Shown here piece by piece: positions 1 through 11,640 of a stretch of 64,000 nt of DNA. The stretch is from NCBI GenBank assembly GCA_023213395.1, contig CM041465.1, forward strand, positions 33,735,741 through 33,799,740, in the 5' to 3' direction. Each line of letters starts with the position of its first letter. Position 1 is the stretch's first letter. The notes below the pieces were generated by a model that worked only from the letters and a program-made list of their open reading frames with translations, made no database searches and was not told the DNA's origin. The DNA comes from Cycas panzhihuaensis. Taxonomy: Eukaryota; Cycadophyta. The translations under genes and the position numbers were made by a program.

Positions 1-660
1 CTCTGCTGGTCATCCTGATAGTGTCTAGATGGGCGACGAGGTTCGTCACTATCAGGGTCACCCAGTCCATCCTCTCGCTGGCTTCGCCGCGGCGAACTGC
101 ATCTAACCATCCACCTGGTATCTCCCTATAGTTTTGCTTCCGGGAAATCGAGCGTAACGCAAGATATAACTAGCTTCCTCACCTGAGGAATCCCTGACAT
201 CAGTATAGTCTAGAGGGGGGCTCCCCTCCGCTCCCATCTATCAGCTCTTGTGAAGAAGTGGTCGCCTCCCTGTGCCTCCAGCGGCGTCCCGGTCTCACCG
301 GCCTCCCGCCGCCCGAACTCACGATGTCACCAGTATATCTCTCAGCGTGACCATCACATCACCTACCTATGGTAGGTGGAACACATGTCTCCTCCTATCC
401 CAATGGGATACTATATCAACCAGCAACCTCTGATCTGATGCATATTGAGGTGTCTTGAAGGCCTTGTATAGGCCACACCTCTGCAAGATCTCTCTGTCCT
501 CCTGTGATGCCATCTCCATGTAACTCAGCATGGCCATACCCACGTTCTCGCGGTTATCTACTGCGATGACAGCCTGTGCACACCAAAAAATAATCCAAGT
601 TAGCTTCACGTCAGTTACTATCATCCCTCACTCTCTCAAAACTCTCTCTGCCTGAGATTT
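1..660 (-). pseudogene. plant mobile domain (PMD)-like protein remnant, minus strand
   Basis: Not an intact gene. On the minus strand a frame opens with Met at 624 and runs to a TAG at 367-369. Its C-terminal part reads LLVDIVSHWDRRRHVFHLP, and beyond the stop the same frame continues as VGDVMVTLRDILVTS. This order (a W-R-x-x-x-H-x-F-H-L-P segment, then G-[DE]-x-x-V-T-L-x-D) is the hallmark of the plant mobile domain (PMD, once called aminotransferase-like), known from Mutator and Ty3/Gypsy elements and from a few host MAIL-type proteins. Further on, about 1-165, another minus frame is open and includes EIPGGWLDAVRRGEASERMD, possibly the domain's later part. The left end is cut by the window. 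Inference: transposon-borne rather than host, because it is broken and lies 1.1 kb from a retrotransposon RNase H. A second PMD-like remnant lies at 57,460-58,440. Confidence 0.6.
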
Positions 661-1738
661 GGGGCTCTTTTAGGCCTTGTATCTCTTTTTCTCCTTGTCG
701 TCTTCGTACTGTGCCAAACTTGGCAGTACTGCTAAGTTTAGAACAGGTACCGCGGTAATGATTGCGGCACTGCGATCATTGTCGCGGTATGAATGGCGAT
801 CCCCTAAAAGGGGAGATTTCTGCCCCAAAAAAATAAAATTCTTACGGTGGACCAGGTAGCCCGGGACCAGGGCTCCCTAATGCCTAGGTCCGTGCCTCTT
901 TCTGGGTCCAATTCAGACTCTGAGAGGCCTCTGATTACCCACAAGGGGCACTAAAAACCACATAAAACTACGAAAAATTAATTAATTTCAAACTTTGAAA
1001 TAGGTTAGGTTTAGTGATATCCACTCACTAGATCCGGTCTCGCTATCGCCATGTCGTCCTATCGATCCTGCTGGCTCTCTCTGCTCTCCGATCCAACGGT
1101 CTGATCTCTCCCTGCGTGCCTCCAAAGTTGGGTAGCGCTCTGCTGTGTAAGGGAATGGCTCTGGTTTCATATGAGAGCTGGTGAAAATGAATCCATTTTC
1201 TGGTTGTTTTCCTTATATAGGCGGGGCCCCCGACGGGCACTTCTTCCGTTTCTGGCTCTGTGACAGTCGTTGGGACTGTCATGTCCCCCTGGTAGCCTTT
1301 GCCTTCTGGCCCTGTCGCCTATTGTGCTCTATTGATGCCCTTTTTGCCCTCCCTTGCAAGGGAATTTATGGTGCCTCATTATCGCACTTTTGCCAGGGCC
1401 CTTCTACATCGTTTTACGCGCTACTCTCATGCATGCCCGAGTTTATACTCGTTTGGCTCGTTTCGTCACCCTAGACATGTTTCCGTAGCTCTTTCTCACT
1501 CTTGGGGTCCCCAAAGGGAATGCTCCCCTGCCTGGGGGCATGTTTCACTTTTCGAAGTGACCTTTTGGTGCCCCATGAGGCTTTTTCTTCCGACCACTCT
1601 CTACCGATGATCGGATTGCTTACTCTCGCCCTGGGTAACCTCATTGCTAGGTCCTCCTACCCTTCACGGCCACTTTTTGCTTGCCTTTTGAATGTTGCTT
1701 TCATTATCTATTGACTACCAGGATTTTGTGTCACCTAT
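661..1738. other. GC-richer intergenic or LTR-like stretch, no gene recognised
   Basis: Several overlapping open frames exist here on both strands (for example 1,181-1,474 and 1,299-1,610), but none shows a recognisable domain and they overlap each other in different frames. CpG dinucleotides are frequent (about 745-800), in contrast to the AT-rich sequence after 6,540. It may be LTR or untranslated sequence of the Gypsy element whose RNase H follows, but no TG...CA borders or target duplication could be fixed. Confidence 0.4.
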
Positions 1739-2160
1739 GTTTATCTACATTTTTACTGACGGTGGAAGCCGCAGTAATCCTGGACCTTCCGCTGCTGCAT
1801 GGATTCTCCGCAGCCCTTCTGGACACGATCTCCTTCGCTCTGGGATCTTCCTCCTAGAGGCTACTAACAACGAAGCTGAATATATAGCTATTATTGAAGC
1901 CTTTACCGATGCCCTCTGTTTTCATTGCGGATCCATCGTTTTGCTTTGCGACTCTCAATTTGTGGTGTCTCATCTCACCCAGGTTTACCAGGTGCGATGC
2001 CCTCACTTAAGGACTCTTGTCACGGATCTCTCCGGCCCGCTTCTTCCGTCGATATCCAACATATCCCTCGGGCCCTCAACGCTGAGGCAGATAGTCTCGT
2101 TCACCTCATCCTTGAGCGACGCCCCCCTCTCCTTACTGATCGTCCTTTAGGCTTGTCTGG
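1739..2160 (+). pseudogene. retrotransposon RNase H domain (second, RNase HI-like type), one frameshift
   Basis: Ribonuclease H cuts the RNA strand of an RNA-DNA hybrid; in LTR retrotransposons it removes the template during reverse transcription. The frame reads IFTDGGSRSNPGPSAAAWIL at the start, then TNNEAEYIAIIEA, then LLCDSQFVVSHLTQVYQV. These carry the first Asp, the Glu and the second Asp of the catalytic set. The last segment, VDIQHIPRALNAEADSLV, with the final Asp, is in another frame, so a small indel lies near 2,020-2,045. All four acidic residues survive. The form with DGGSRGNPG and HIPR-LN-EAD resembles bacterial/archaeal-type RNase HI rather than the RNase H joined to Gypsy RT. 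A diverged copy sits at 55,592-55,990 downstream of a Gypsy integrase, which suggests the same origin here. No integrase is visible upstream in this copy. Confidence 0.85.
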
Positions 2161-2397
2161 CCCTCCAGTCGCCCAAGCCCCAGGTGGTCTTACACTTTGC
2201 TTTGTGACCCGTTCGTACCTCCGAAGCCTGGCTACTAATGAGGTAAAACTATGGTGCCTACCCTTTGCTTACTCTTTACTTGATTATGCATGCTCTTCCA
2301 CATCTGTTGTGGTGGGGGCAGCCCCCTAAACTCATAGTTTTTGCATAAGTGAAAAAGATCATATCATTATTTTCTTATTGATTACATTGCTTTCAAA

Positions 2398-2700
2398 ATG
2401 GCACAATTCCCCATTTTTGATGGTCATAACTTTTCACTCTGGTATGACACCATGCAAACTTACTTTATTGAACGTGATCTTTTGAAGTATTTACAACATG
2501 AATGTGACCTTAGCATTAAAGAAAATTTTAGAAAAGATAATGAAGTGTTAGGTTTATTATTTTGCACTATGACTGATGATGTTTTTTCATTGGTTTCTGA
2601 ATTAACAACATCTAAGTCTGTTTGGGATTTATTGATTTCCATTTATGGGGGAGATATCCCCACTGTATTTGATGAAACTTTTGATGAGTATGTGAGATAG
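2398..2700 (+). pseudogene. Copia gag N-terminal fragment (UBN2/Retrotran_gag type)
   Basis: A 100-residue open frame from ATG to TAG. It begins MAQFPIFDGHNFSLWYDTMQ and continues with a YFIERDLLKYL segment, the pattern of Copia gag N-termini (small target-binding motif, F-x-G-x-N-[FY]-x-x-W, then M-x-x-[YF]-[LF]). The middle, LVSELTTSKSVWDLLISIYG, matches the A-x-x-x-W-x-x-L-x-x-x-Y part of the UBN2 family. Gag builds the virus-like particle that packages element RNA in the cytoplasm. Normal Copia gag is about 250-300 residues with a CCHC knuckle, so this is only the first third. Start chosen at the ATG because the conserved motif begins immediately after it. Confidence 0.75.
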
Positions 2701-3119
2701 GTAACAGAACAGATAGATCATGATGACAACAACTATGAGGATTCAGATCAAATGCAGGACCACCTTGTTGCACAAGGATTTGTTCCTCCATTTGAGGGGG
2801 AGCATGAAGACAAATCTTATAACATAATGAGGAATGAACCTGATGATATGACAATTGTTCAAAGTATAAAGATGACAAAAGTTCAAGTTCAAAGCCTTCC
2901 TAATGTTCCAGTTGACAAAGTCTAAATTACAGCTATTCATCTACATTTGCATCAAGTTTCATCTACCTATAGTCTTCCTACATCATTCTATGATAAAGAG
3001 ATATATGTGACTATGAGGGTAAGAAGAGTTGATAAAGATCAAGATCAGAATTTCAAAGTCTTTTTCAAGTACCATTTCCATAAGTTCAAGGAAAAGATAC
3101 AAGTGTTCGTGCTGACATT
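2701..3119 (+). pseudogene. acidic tail of RLC-8, function unrecognised
   Basis: After the gag stop the same frame continues for about 70 codons rich in Asp, Glu and Gln (TEQIDHDDNNYEDSDQM and on), ending near 2,924. A second open frame starts at 2,947 and crosses into the LTR, so it is not a separate gene. No enzyme motif of a Copia polyprotein is present. It may be the fused remains of gag and the polyprotein end after internal deletion. Confidence 0.4.
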
Positions 3120-3130
3120 AAGGGGGAGAA
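3120..3130 (+). promoter_or_regulatory. polypurine tract of RLC-8
   Basis: AAGGGGGAGAA sits immediately before the LTR. It is the purine run that primes plus-strand DNA synthesis and is the standard Copia form. Confidence 0.85.
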
Positions 3131-3531
3131 TGTTGGAGTGTAATGTCATCACTCAACTCCCTCTTACCTACCAGGCTTGTGCACCTCAATTTAGACATGT
3201 GATGCTCAACATGTCAAGGTAAGTTAAGGTAAGTTGAGTTAGTTTCATTTGAGTTAAGTTGTATTATTTTATTATTAATTTGAATTCAGGGGTTGAGGAG
3301 TTTCCCTCCTCCCCCAAACTATAAATGTTAAGGGGTGTACAACCCTGGTGTCTTTTGACACCACCTACTTTTGAGGAAGATTTGTAATGCTCATTCTACT
3401 ATAATGGATTGAACAACAAGTCTTTCATGTTTTTATGCTATTATAATGGTGATACACTAATGTGTTGATGCAATACTGGTATAGAGCATAGTCTTGCTAT
3501 TATTGTTTCTTGCAAATATTATTTTCTAACA
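3131..3531 (+). repeat. LTR of RLC-8 (401 bp)
   Basis: Begins TGTTGG and ends CTAACA, imperfect inverted ends typical of Copia LTRs. It is preceded by a polypurine tract and followed at once by a primer-binding site, which fixes both edges. A TATA-like box lies at 3,320-3,326. The flanking 5-mers are internal sequence rather than a target duplication. Confidence 0.85.
3320..3326 (+). promoter_or_regulatory. TATA-like box in RLC-8 LTR
   Basis: TATAAAT, about half-way through the LTR, where a Copia U3 promoter would place transcription start in the next 30 bases. Judged from sequence only. Confidence 0.5.
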
Positions 3532-3543
3532 CGGTATCAGAGC
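3532..3543 (+). promoter_or_regulatory. primer-binding site after RLC-8 LTR (initiator Met tRNA)
   Basis: CGGTATCAGAGC directly follows the LTR. It equals the usual TGGTATCAGAGC site with one T-to-C change. The site pairs with the 3' end of initiator methionine tRNA to start minus-strand synthesis. Confidence 0.85.
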
Positions 3544-6540
3544 TTAGTTTGGCTCATAGTTTGCAAGCATATTTTCCTTCATCCCTCATCTTTCTCATTT
3601 TTTCAGTCGGTTCCTAGGTGGCTCATAGGCAGCCCCTATGTTGTCTGCACCGCCGCATTCATATCCACGCGTTCTACCACGACACTCGCCAACACCCTTG
3701 CCTACTGTTATGATCTTGATTAACATATCTATATACACATGTGCTACTAACATTTGTGTTGCCAGCATTCGCCATCGCACTAGGCTTCCAAGCGGCGAGG
3801 CTCACGCTAAGGCGATGTTTCGGCTCCGAGAATGGATATGGAATCACCGAATCAGGTAAGTGCAGGTATGTTTCTTGCCTTATCATCACTTTCTTTTGAT
3901 GAGTGTTTGCTTGCATGTCTGCATGTTTGTGGCCTTGTAGGTGACTTTATCTTCATCTACACTTATTTTAGCCTATGACGACTACAGTAGGGGCACACTC
4001 CCAGTGAGTGTGGCACCCTGGTGGCCACTCCACTTCCTGCATTCTGCCCTCCTCGCTCCAAGATCCACTCGGCTTGTGCCACCTCCGCCCGTGTGATGAC
4101 CCGTCATCGTTTGGTTGACTTGACACACTGTTTGAGCCATATTTTTGCTCTTTTGGACCCGTTTGTTAGCTTGTTTACCCCCGGGTGGGTGTCTCAGCCT
4201 CCTATTGGCCCTTTTTGTCATTTGCCCACAGCCTAGACTGGCTGGCTAGGTCTGTTTTTGCCTCCAGGTGAATACCACTGAGATTTTTGTGGTACCGCCG
4301 GAATATCTCATGATCTTGTAGATTTTCTGCCAGATGACTGTTTTAACTTATTTTTTAAAATCCACCGTGGCAATTTCACATTTATTGCGAAACTGCCACA
4401 TGTCTCGCGACTTAACTCGCTCCCAGCCATGCCCTAATCACTCGCTTTAGGGTTTGGGTTGGGTACTTAAGTCATGACCTACTCATTTTTGGAAACTTTT
4501 GGCACACTTTTTGGATTTGCTCCTTAAGGAAACCACGTTGTGCTCTGCTCTTCTCTATTGTCCTACTGCTACCACAGGACCTGTGTCTCTCCTCCAATGC
4601 CCAGCTCTCCTTCGGTGTGGCTAGGACATCTTCCCAGCCCCTCACACACCTTAGAGAGGGCCCCTTGGAGAGATTTCAGTAGATTCTTGCCCCAGGCAGT
4701 CTTCAAGTGTTCCAAGTGCAGGTGTTCTCCCTCCAACTTCACTAATAGGGTCCCAAACCTGCTACACCATAGTTTTTGGGCTGATTTCTCAGCCTCTCCT
4801 TACCAGCCCTTGGCTGAGGCAAGCATTTCTATTCTTCCACTCAGGTATTCACTGATTTGAGTTGTGTCTCTCGTGCTATTGATTCCCTATCTTGTTTATT
4901 TCTTTACTTGTCTTTGTGAGGGTTGTTTTCCTCTTTACATTGGACTGTTTTACCTCTGTTATAGTGCCTCTTACCTGCATTTGTTGCTCAAGGCAGTGGT
5001 ACTAAGGGTTGACATAGGGTTTGGGAGAGAGCTGGGTGGATTCTGTACCACCTTCCACGCTCCTCAAGTGGCTTAAAGCCCCCCAAACTTTCCCTCTTAT
5101 CTCGTGCTATCCTTGGCTCTCAAACAAGGGTTTGTTGGCCCTTCCTTAGCCACTGAAATCAGTGCTGTCACATGTTGTAGCGCTAGTTTGAGGGCTTAGG
5201 CTTAGGTCCAGGCAACTCACATAAGTCCCGACCGCTTGGTCTTTGCCCAACTCTTTCCCGGCAGCCTGGTTTGCTCTCCATAGCACCCCGGTCTGCCGTA
5301 GGTCTTCTTTGGCTCCTTTCAACTCCCTTGCTATGATTTCCAGCCATCTTTCTTAGCCTTGCCCTTGCTGCCTTGTGTCTTTTAGGGGTGGTTAGAGTCG
5401 TTCTTTGCGGGAGGTGGGCCACTCTGAGGCTTATCGGTTACTTTCCCTTCGCTTTAGTTGCCCTCTTTTACATATTATCATCATTGTGTTGATGCTAATA
5501 TATATGTGTTTAAGTTTATATTTGTATTACATAGACATGTATTGTTAGGATCTCATCATTGCATGTTAGTACCCTTTTCTCTGGGAAGAGGGGAGGCTGT
5601 CGTTGCTTGCAGGTGCTTGGAGAGTGCAAAGGGCATTTTTTCGCTTGTTCCGTTGCCGGTAAGTGCTCCTATACATGTTGTACTTTTATGCTTCATTGGT
5701 TATTGGTGCTTGGTTCCTTTCTTTTCGTGGTTTTGTACTTTAGTATTTTTCTGGAGAAGGTACGTGAGCCCCCTCTTTCCAATCTGCCGTGACGCTTCGC
5801 ATCCGCCGCACCTCGTGGAGTAGTTTGGTGCCTCTCGGGAAGGCCCTCGTCACGCACGCCTCTGGTCCAGGTGCACGCCTTGCTCCACCCTACTACTCTT
5901 TCCTTTTGATTTCCTTTGCATGTATAGTAATTAACTCATTGGAAATCAAAAGGGAAACTTAACTTTACTTTCGGTTCATGCTTTATTTACTATATTGCAT
6001 GCATCCTCTCTACCTATAGGAAAAGGTCTTAGGAACTACTCCTTTTGCCTTTCCCCTCTCTTTACCAGGCAAGCTTCTTGCCCTCTGTATTGTTTGTATG
6101 CCCGGTCAGTTTGCTTAGGCATACCTTGACCCACCTCCTTGGGTCATCCCTCTTTTTTCCTTTGGTTCCTCGCTCCGCCGGACAACCAAAGTGACCCTAT
6201 CTATAGGCCAGCCACTCACCTATCCTTCTTTGTTTCCCATTGCTTTAGGGAAACCCTTGAAAGTTCCTCTCCTTCCCCTTTCGGCCATCCAAGGGTGGGA
6301 GGATCCTTCCCTTAGGTCAACCCAGGCTAACCCTACGCCTCTTCACCGCTGTTCGAAGTGGTGAGGGATCACCCTTAGGTAGCCACATTCCATTGCAGGT
6401 CCTAAACTCGTGCTTCAGCGCACAGGGTGACCTGCGTGGTAATTACCCTACTTATAGGTCTCTTCCTCGATCACATTATCACCCACTCTTACTACACCTA
6501 TTTAGTTAGGTAGCTATCCCGTAAATGCGCGTCCACAGTG
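3544..6540. other. GC-richer unassigned sequence, no supported gene
   Basis: Several open frames of 60-121 codons occur on both strands (for example 4,540-4,860, 5,183-5,422 minus, 5,458-5,823) but none has a domain I recognise, and they are low-complexity or hydrophobic. CpG is retained (for example 5,790-5,870 and 6,170-6,180), unlike the rest of the window. Part may be leader of the element begun at the primer-binding site 3,532, and part Gypsy LTR. No LTR pair was found. Composition changes sharply at the right edge, where RLC-6 begins. Confidence 0.4.
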
Positions 6541-8081
6541 TTTAAGGATGGAAGACCATGAACCATTTCATGTTTTCTTAGATATTGAAGTTTGCCATAA
6601 CTTGTATGGCCAAATCATACATGCCAAAGTTTACTGATTAAGTTAGATTTGGTAATAAAGGTACTGAAGGGTTTTGTTTTATTATTTTGTAGACTTGTTA
6701 AACTATAGAGACATGTGTTATGATCAATAAGTCCTAAGGCAATACGTTTAAATTTGTTTAATGGCTCTTTAATGATAATTTTATCTTTCCAGAATTCAAC
6801 GACAAGGTCTTTCTGACAGATTTAATAAATAGAAAGTAGGTTTGGTAACAAACCTGGTACATAGAAAACGTCCTTTATTGAACCATCTTTTAAGGTAACA
6901 TCACCTGATCCTTTTACTTTAAGTTGAGTTCCACTTCTAAAAGAAATCTCTTCTTTAGTGTTAGTTTTAGATTAATAAGTGGATAAATTTTTCTGGTATC
7001 CTGTCATGTGATGGGATGCACTAGAGTCAAGAATCCATTGTGGCGGTTGATTAGTTGGGGCAACAAATGTAGAAGTTGTTGTTATTAGAGAATAATTAAG
7101 AGTTTGTTAGTTTTAAGGTCAGGATTGAGGTTAGTTTTGCAATCCCTTTGAAGCTTTCCATGCCTCTGAAGCTATTCTACTTCTACAGACATCAATAGTG
7201 TGGTCTCTTTTATGACAATAGTCACGACTAGTGTTCTGAGAAGGATTTATATTGTTCTGATTAGGAAATGACTAATTAGGAGTATTTTGATGTTTAGATG
7301 GACCAAAATACTTAATATTATTTTGAGAATTAAATTGAGAACCTCTATGCGGTTTCTAAAATTTTGGATTAGAATTGTTCTATTGTTTGTTTTTATTTTG
7401 TGGCTTAGTTTTAGAAAATAAAGCCTGGGAAGAATCTTTTAATATGTATGTTTGAATCAACATTATTTGATGTTCAATCAGTTGGTTTGTCAACTGATTG
7501 AATGTGATAGGAGGATTGCCAGCTTGTTGTCTAGCAGTTTTAAAAAAATTAAAATGTTTTGGCAATTTATTTATTGCAAGACAGACGAGTGTATCGTCAT
7601 CTTTAGCATGCATGATTATTTTTTCAGTATCACCTTCTTTAGTTTTGGATTTAATACAATTACCTAGGTCTTTATTAATTAATTAAATTTTACATAAAAA
7701 ATCCTCAACATTGGTAAAATCATCATAAGTAAATTCATATAATTGCTATTCTAAGACAACCGGTTGATTTGTATCGACCTTATCATATTTTTCTTGCAGA
7801 GTTATCCAGACAGTGGCTAGGTCGTCTATTTCAAAAAACTGCTGACTGATTTATGGTGAAAGTGAGTTTAATATGGTGCCTAAGGTTGAATCAGAGTTCA
7901 TCAGATATATCATATAACTTTCTGTAGTTTTATCTTTTGGTTTTTTAAATTCATCTGTCACATATCGCTATATTTTTTGTTGTTTAAACTTATGGGATAT
8001 GCGATTCCTCCAGTCAACATAGTTTAAGCCAGTTAACACTGGAATTGGAACGTAGGTGGTTGTCCCTGGCATTAACGTCAT
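6541..8081 (-). pseudogene. RLC-6 gag-protease-pre-integrase remnant
   Basis: Gag starts at an ATG on the minus strand (8,081-8,079) and reads MTLMPGTTTYVPIPVLTGLN followed by YVDWRNRISHKFK, the Copia gag N-terminal pattern. The CCHC zinc knuckle lies at 7,185-7,226 as RDYCHKRDHTIDVC; the first Cys is Arg (codon at 7,224-7,226), the other Cys, His and Cys positions are kept. The aspartic protease motif WILDSSASHHMTG is at 7,001-7,038 with the catalytic Asp present. Downstream (about 6,541-6,930) is the post-protease and pre-integrase region, which ends at the truncation. Stops are frequent, so no protein is made. Gag and protease form and mature the virus-like particle. Confidence 0.85.
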
Positions 8082-10124
<2,043 letters not shown>

Positions 10125-10552
10125 AGCTCTGTCTGATGAGTAGTTCTTATGACTAGAATCTGATCGACAACATATATGTAAATATTAGGCTACCAATGTT
10201 GATGTATGTATCTAGAGAAAAACACCCTGATTATGATCACAACAAGAAGGTAGGTGCCATGAATGCTTTAGTTTGTACAAGTGCTATCATGTCTAGTGGA
10301 CCCTTCATCCTCAATCTGGACTATAATTATTATATCTATAACTCTTTCTGCATCTATTCCAATTGTAAAATACCAAGGTAGCCCTCTTGTAGATTAACAA
10401 GGGGTGAAAAAATGCTAGGCCTCTTGGAGCCCTAACAGTCCCCAGAGAGCCTCTAGATGCAGCAACTATTGTTGAAGCTATCAATGTGATATCTTACTGG
10501 TATGAGGATAAGACTAAAAGGGACTAGAGGGTTGGTTGAATTTATGGCTCTG
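10125..10552 (+). pseudogene. cellulose-synthase-like D (CslD) catalytic-domain fragment
   Basis: CslD enzymes are Golgi or plasma-membrane glycosyltransferases that make cell-wall beta-glucans, notably in tip-growing cells. In plus frame, about 10,160-10,345 reads [20 protein letters not shown], then [20 protein letters not shown] and [16 protein letters not shown]. This is the family's conserved stretch leading into the metal-binding DxD (normally DCDHYIYNS; here DYNYYIYNS, so the second Asp is gone). At 10,412-10,545, reading A-R-P-L first, follows [18 protein letters not shown], then [13 protein letters not shown], a TAG, and IYGS. In full-length CslD these two segments are some 250 residues apart; here only about 70 bp separate them, so the middle is deleted. 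Stops occur near 10,153, 10,379 and 10,524. It lies antisense to RLC-6 and its right end meets that element's primer-binding site. Confidence 0.85.
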
Positions 10553-10558
10553 ATACCA
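10546..10558 (-). promoter_or_regulatory. RLC-6 primer-binding site (initiator Met tRNA)
   Basis: Plus-strand GGCTCTGATACCA is the exact complement of the plant Copia site TGGTATCAGAGCC. It is followed at 10,559 by LTR-like sequence beginning TGATAG. The first seven bases also read as the CslD codons for GS, so element and gene fragment overlap here. Confidence 0.75.
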
Positions 10559-10890
10559 TGATAGAATTGGCACATGTATAATGTCATAGGATCATAGGAA
10601 TAGTAAAGACATAAGAGAAAGAGACATTGCATAGGTACACATTATTTGACAGGTAGAAAACCCATTCTAGGGAAGAGAAACCACCTCCTAAAGCTACAAA
10701 TTATTAATCAAATAGACGTATATATAGACCTTAAAGATACCCACTACATACATGAAACCAACCTTGAAACTGACTTCTAGACATCCTCCTAGATTCTCAA
10801 AACCACCTCCTTGAATCTAGGAGAAGATATAAATAACAAGAGAGGTTCGTTGAAATATGCGGTTGCACATTTCAACGACCTTTCACATAA
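10559..10890 (-). repeat. RLC-6 5' LTR (right edge uncertain)
   Basis: Starts TGATAG next to the primer-binding site. The segment GACAGGTAGAAAACCC and the following AGAAACCACCTC match the RLC-7 LTR at about 59,408-59,450 (GGCAGGTGGAAAACCCC ... GAAAACCACCTC), and TTGCACATTTCAAC recalls 59,917-59,930. A hairpin-like inverted repeat, CGTTGAAATATG with CACATTTCAACG, lies at about 10,848-10,880. The outer end could not be fixed because Gypsy gag sequence follows closely. Confidence 0.65.
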
Positions 10891-10899
10891 TATTAAATT

Positions 10900-11640
10900 A
10901 ACTTCTAAACATGAAACATTAGAATCACTTAAATAATCATTTACATATGTGACTAAATAAGACATAACATAAAGTTACATTAAGAATCATAACAAATGGT
11001 ATGAGCACAATTTTATCTTCTAAAGGGAGGAGGAGGTGGGGGAGGAGCTTATTTCTTCCTCCCCTCGGTAAGGTAAATAACTTTGGTCTCTTGGGAAGGC
11101 TAACTTTGAGAAGAAGCATCAACACATAATTTAATATTGATTACGCATTCTAACAATCTAATTAAAGAAGTCAGATGATTATAAGTGGGTTCAAGATAAG
11201 AAACCTTTGTGGTTTGAATTGTTTCTTTAGAAGGCATAGGTTTCCCAACCTTCTTGATACCTGCTTGAATTTCAATTGTTTCTAGAGCTAAATAATGATC
11301 AACCACTTCTTTATACATTTGAGGGCCTAATTTTAGAACTTCTAAGTATATGTGGGACCTTAACTCGTTAGTAAATAGATCAAATAATAGACTAGGATTA
11401 AGACAGGAGCGACAAGCATGTCTTGAAATCTCCTAACAAAGTCCCTTAATGTCTCATCGTGGTTCTATTTGATAGCTAATAAATATTTAATGCCTCGTTC
11501 AAATGGTCTTACCACATCAAAATAGTTGATAAAAGAGTCAACTAATTATTTGAACGAGAGGATGGAAGTTGAAGGAAGACAATAAAACCACTTCAAGGCA
11601 TCACCTTAAAGTGATTTAAGGACATGTGCATTATGACATA
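10900..11640 (-). pseudogene. Gypsy gag fragment (Retrotrans_gag)
   Basis: Minus strand, about 11,400-11,610, reads GDALKWFYCLPSTSILSFK, a stop, then LVDSFINYFDVVRPFERG and after another stop HDETLRDFVRRF. This is the core of the Ty3/Gypsy Retrotrans_gag domain: G-x-A-x-x-W-[FY], then F-x-x-x-F, then the E-[ST]-L-R-[DE]-[FY]-[VL]-x-R-F helix. A Pro-rich, then charged segment at about 11,000-11,090 could be the gag C-terminus. Several stops. It resembles the gag of RLG-1 at 51,101-51,343 (GDALKWIYKF, LFINYFDVSQPF). No pol follows on this strand, so it is a scrap of a larger element interrupted by RLC-6. Confidence 0.8.

Larger units (their letters stand above)
2398..3531 (+). mobile_element. 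RLC-8: partial Copia retrotransposon (gag start, 3' tail, polypurine tract, LTR)
   Basis: This segment holds a gag N-terminus, an acidic tail with no recognised domain, a polypurine tract directly abutting an LTR, and an initiator-tRNA primer-binding site directly after the LTR. Protease, integrase, RT and RNase H are absent, so the internal region is a deletion derivative or a non-autonomous design. No 5' LTR is seen before the gag; the sequence changes to GC-rich DNA with an RNase H of another element. A polypurine tract before the LTR and a primer-binding site after it mean this LTR has internal sequence on both sides, as in a head-to-tail tandem formed by unequal recombination. Confidence 0.75.

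Noticed and set aside
1181-1714. Three overlapping plus-strand frames
   Set aside because: They overlap in different frames and none shows a family motif; at most one could be real and nothing favours any.
5458-5823. 121-codon open frame with Phe/Val/Leu-rich stretches
   Set aside because: No recognisable domain, overlaps another frame (5,559-5,792), and membrane-like character is expected from T-rich sequence.
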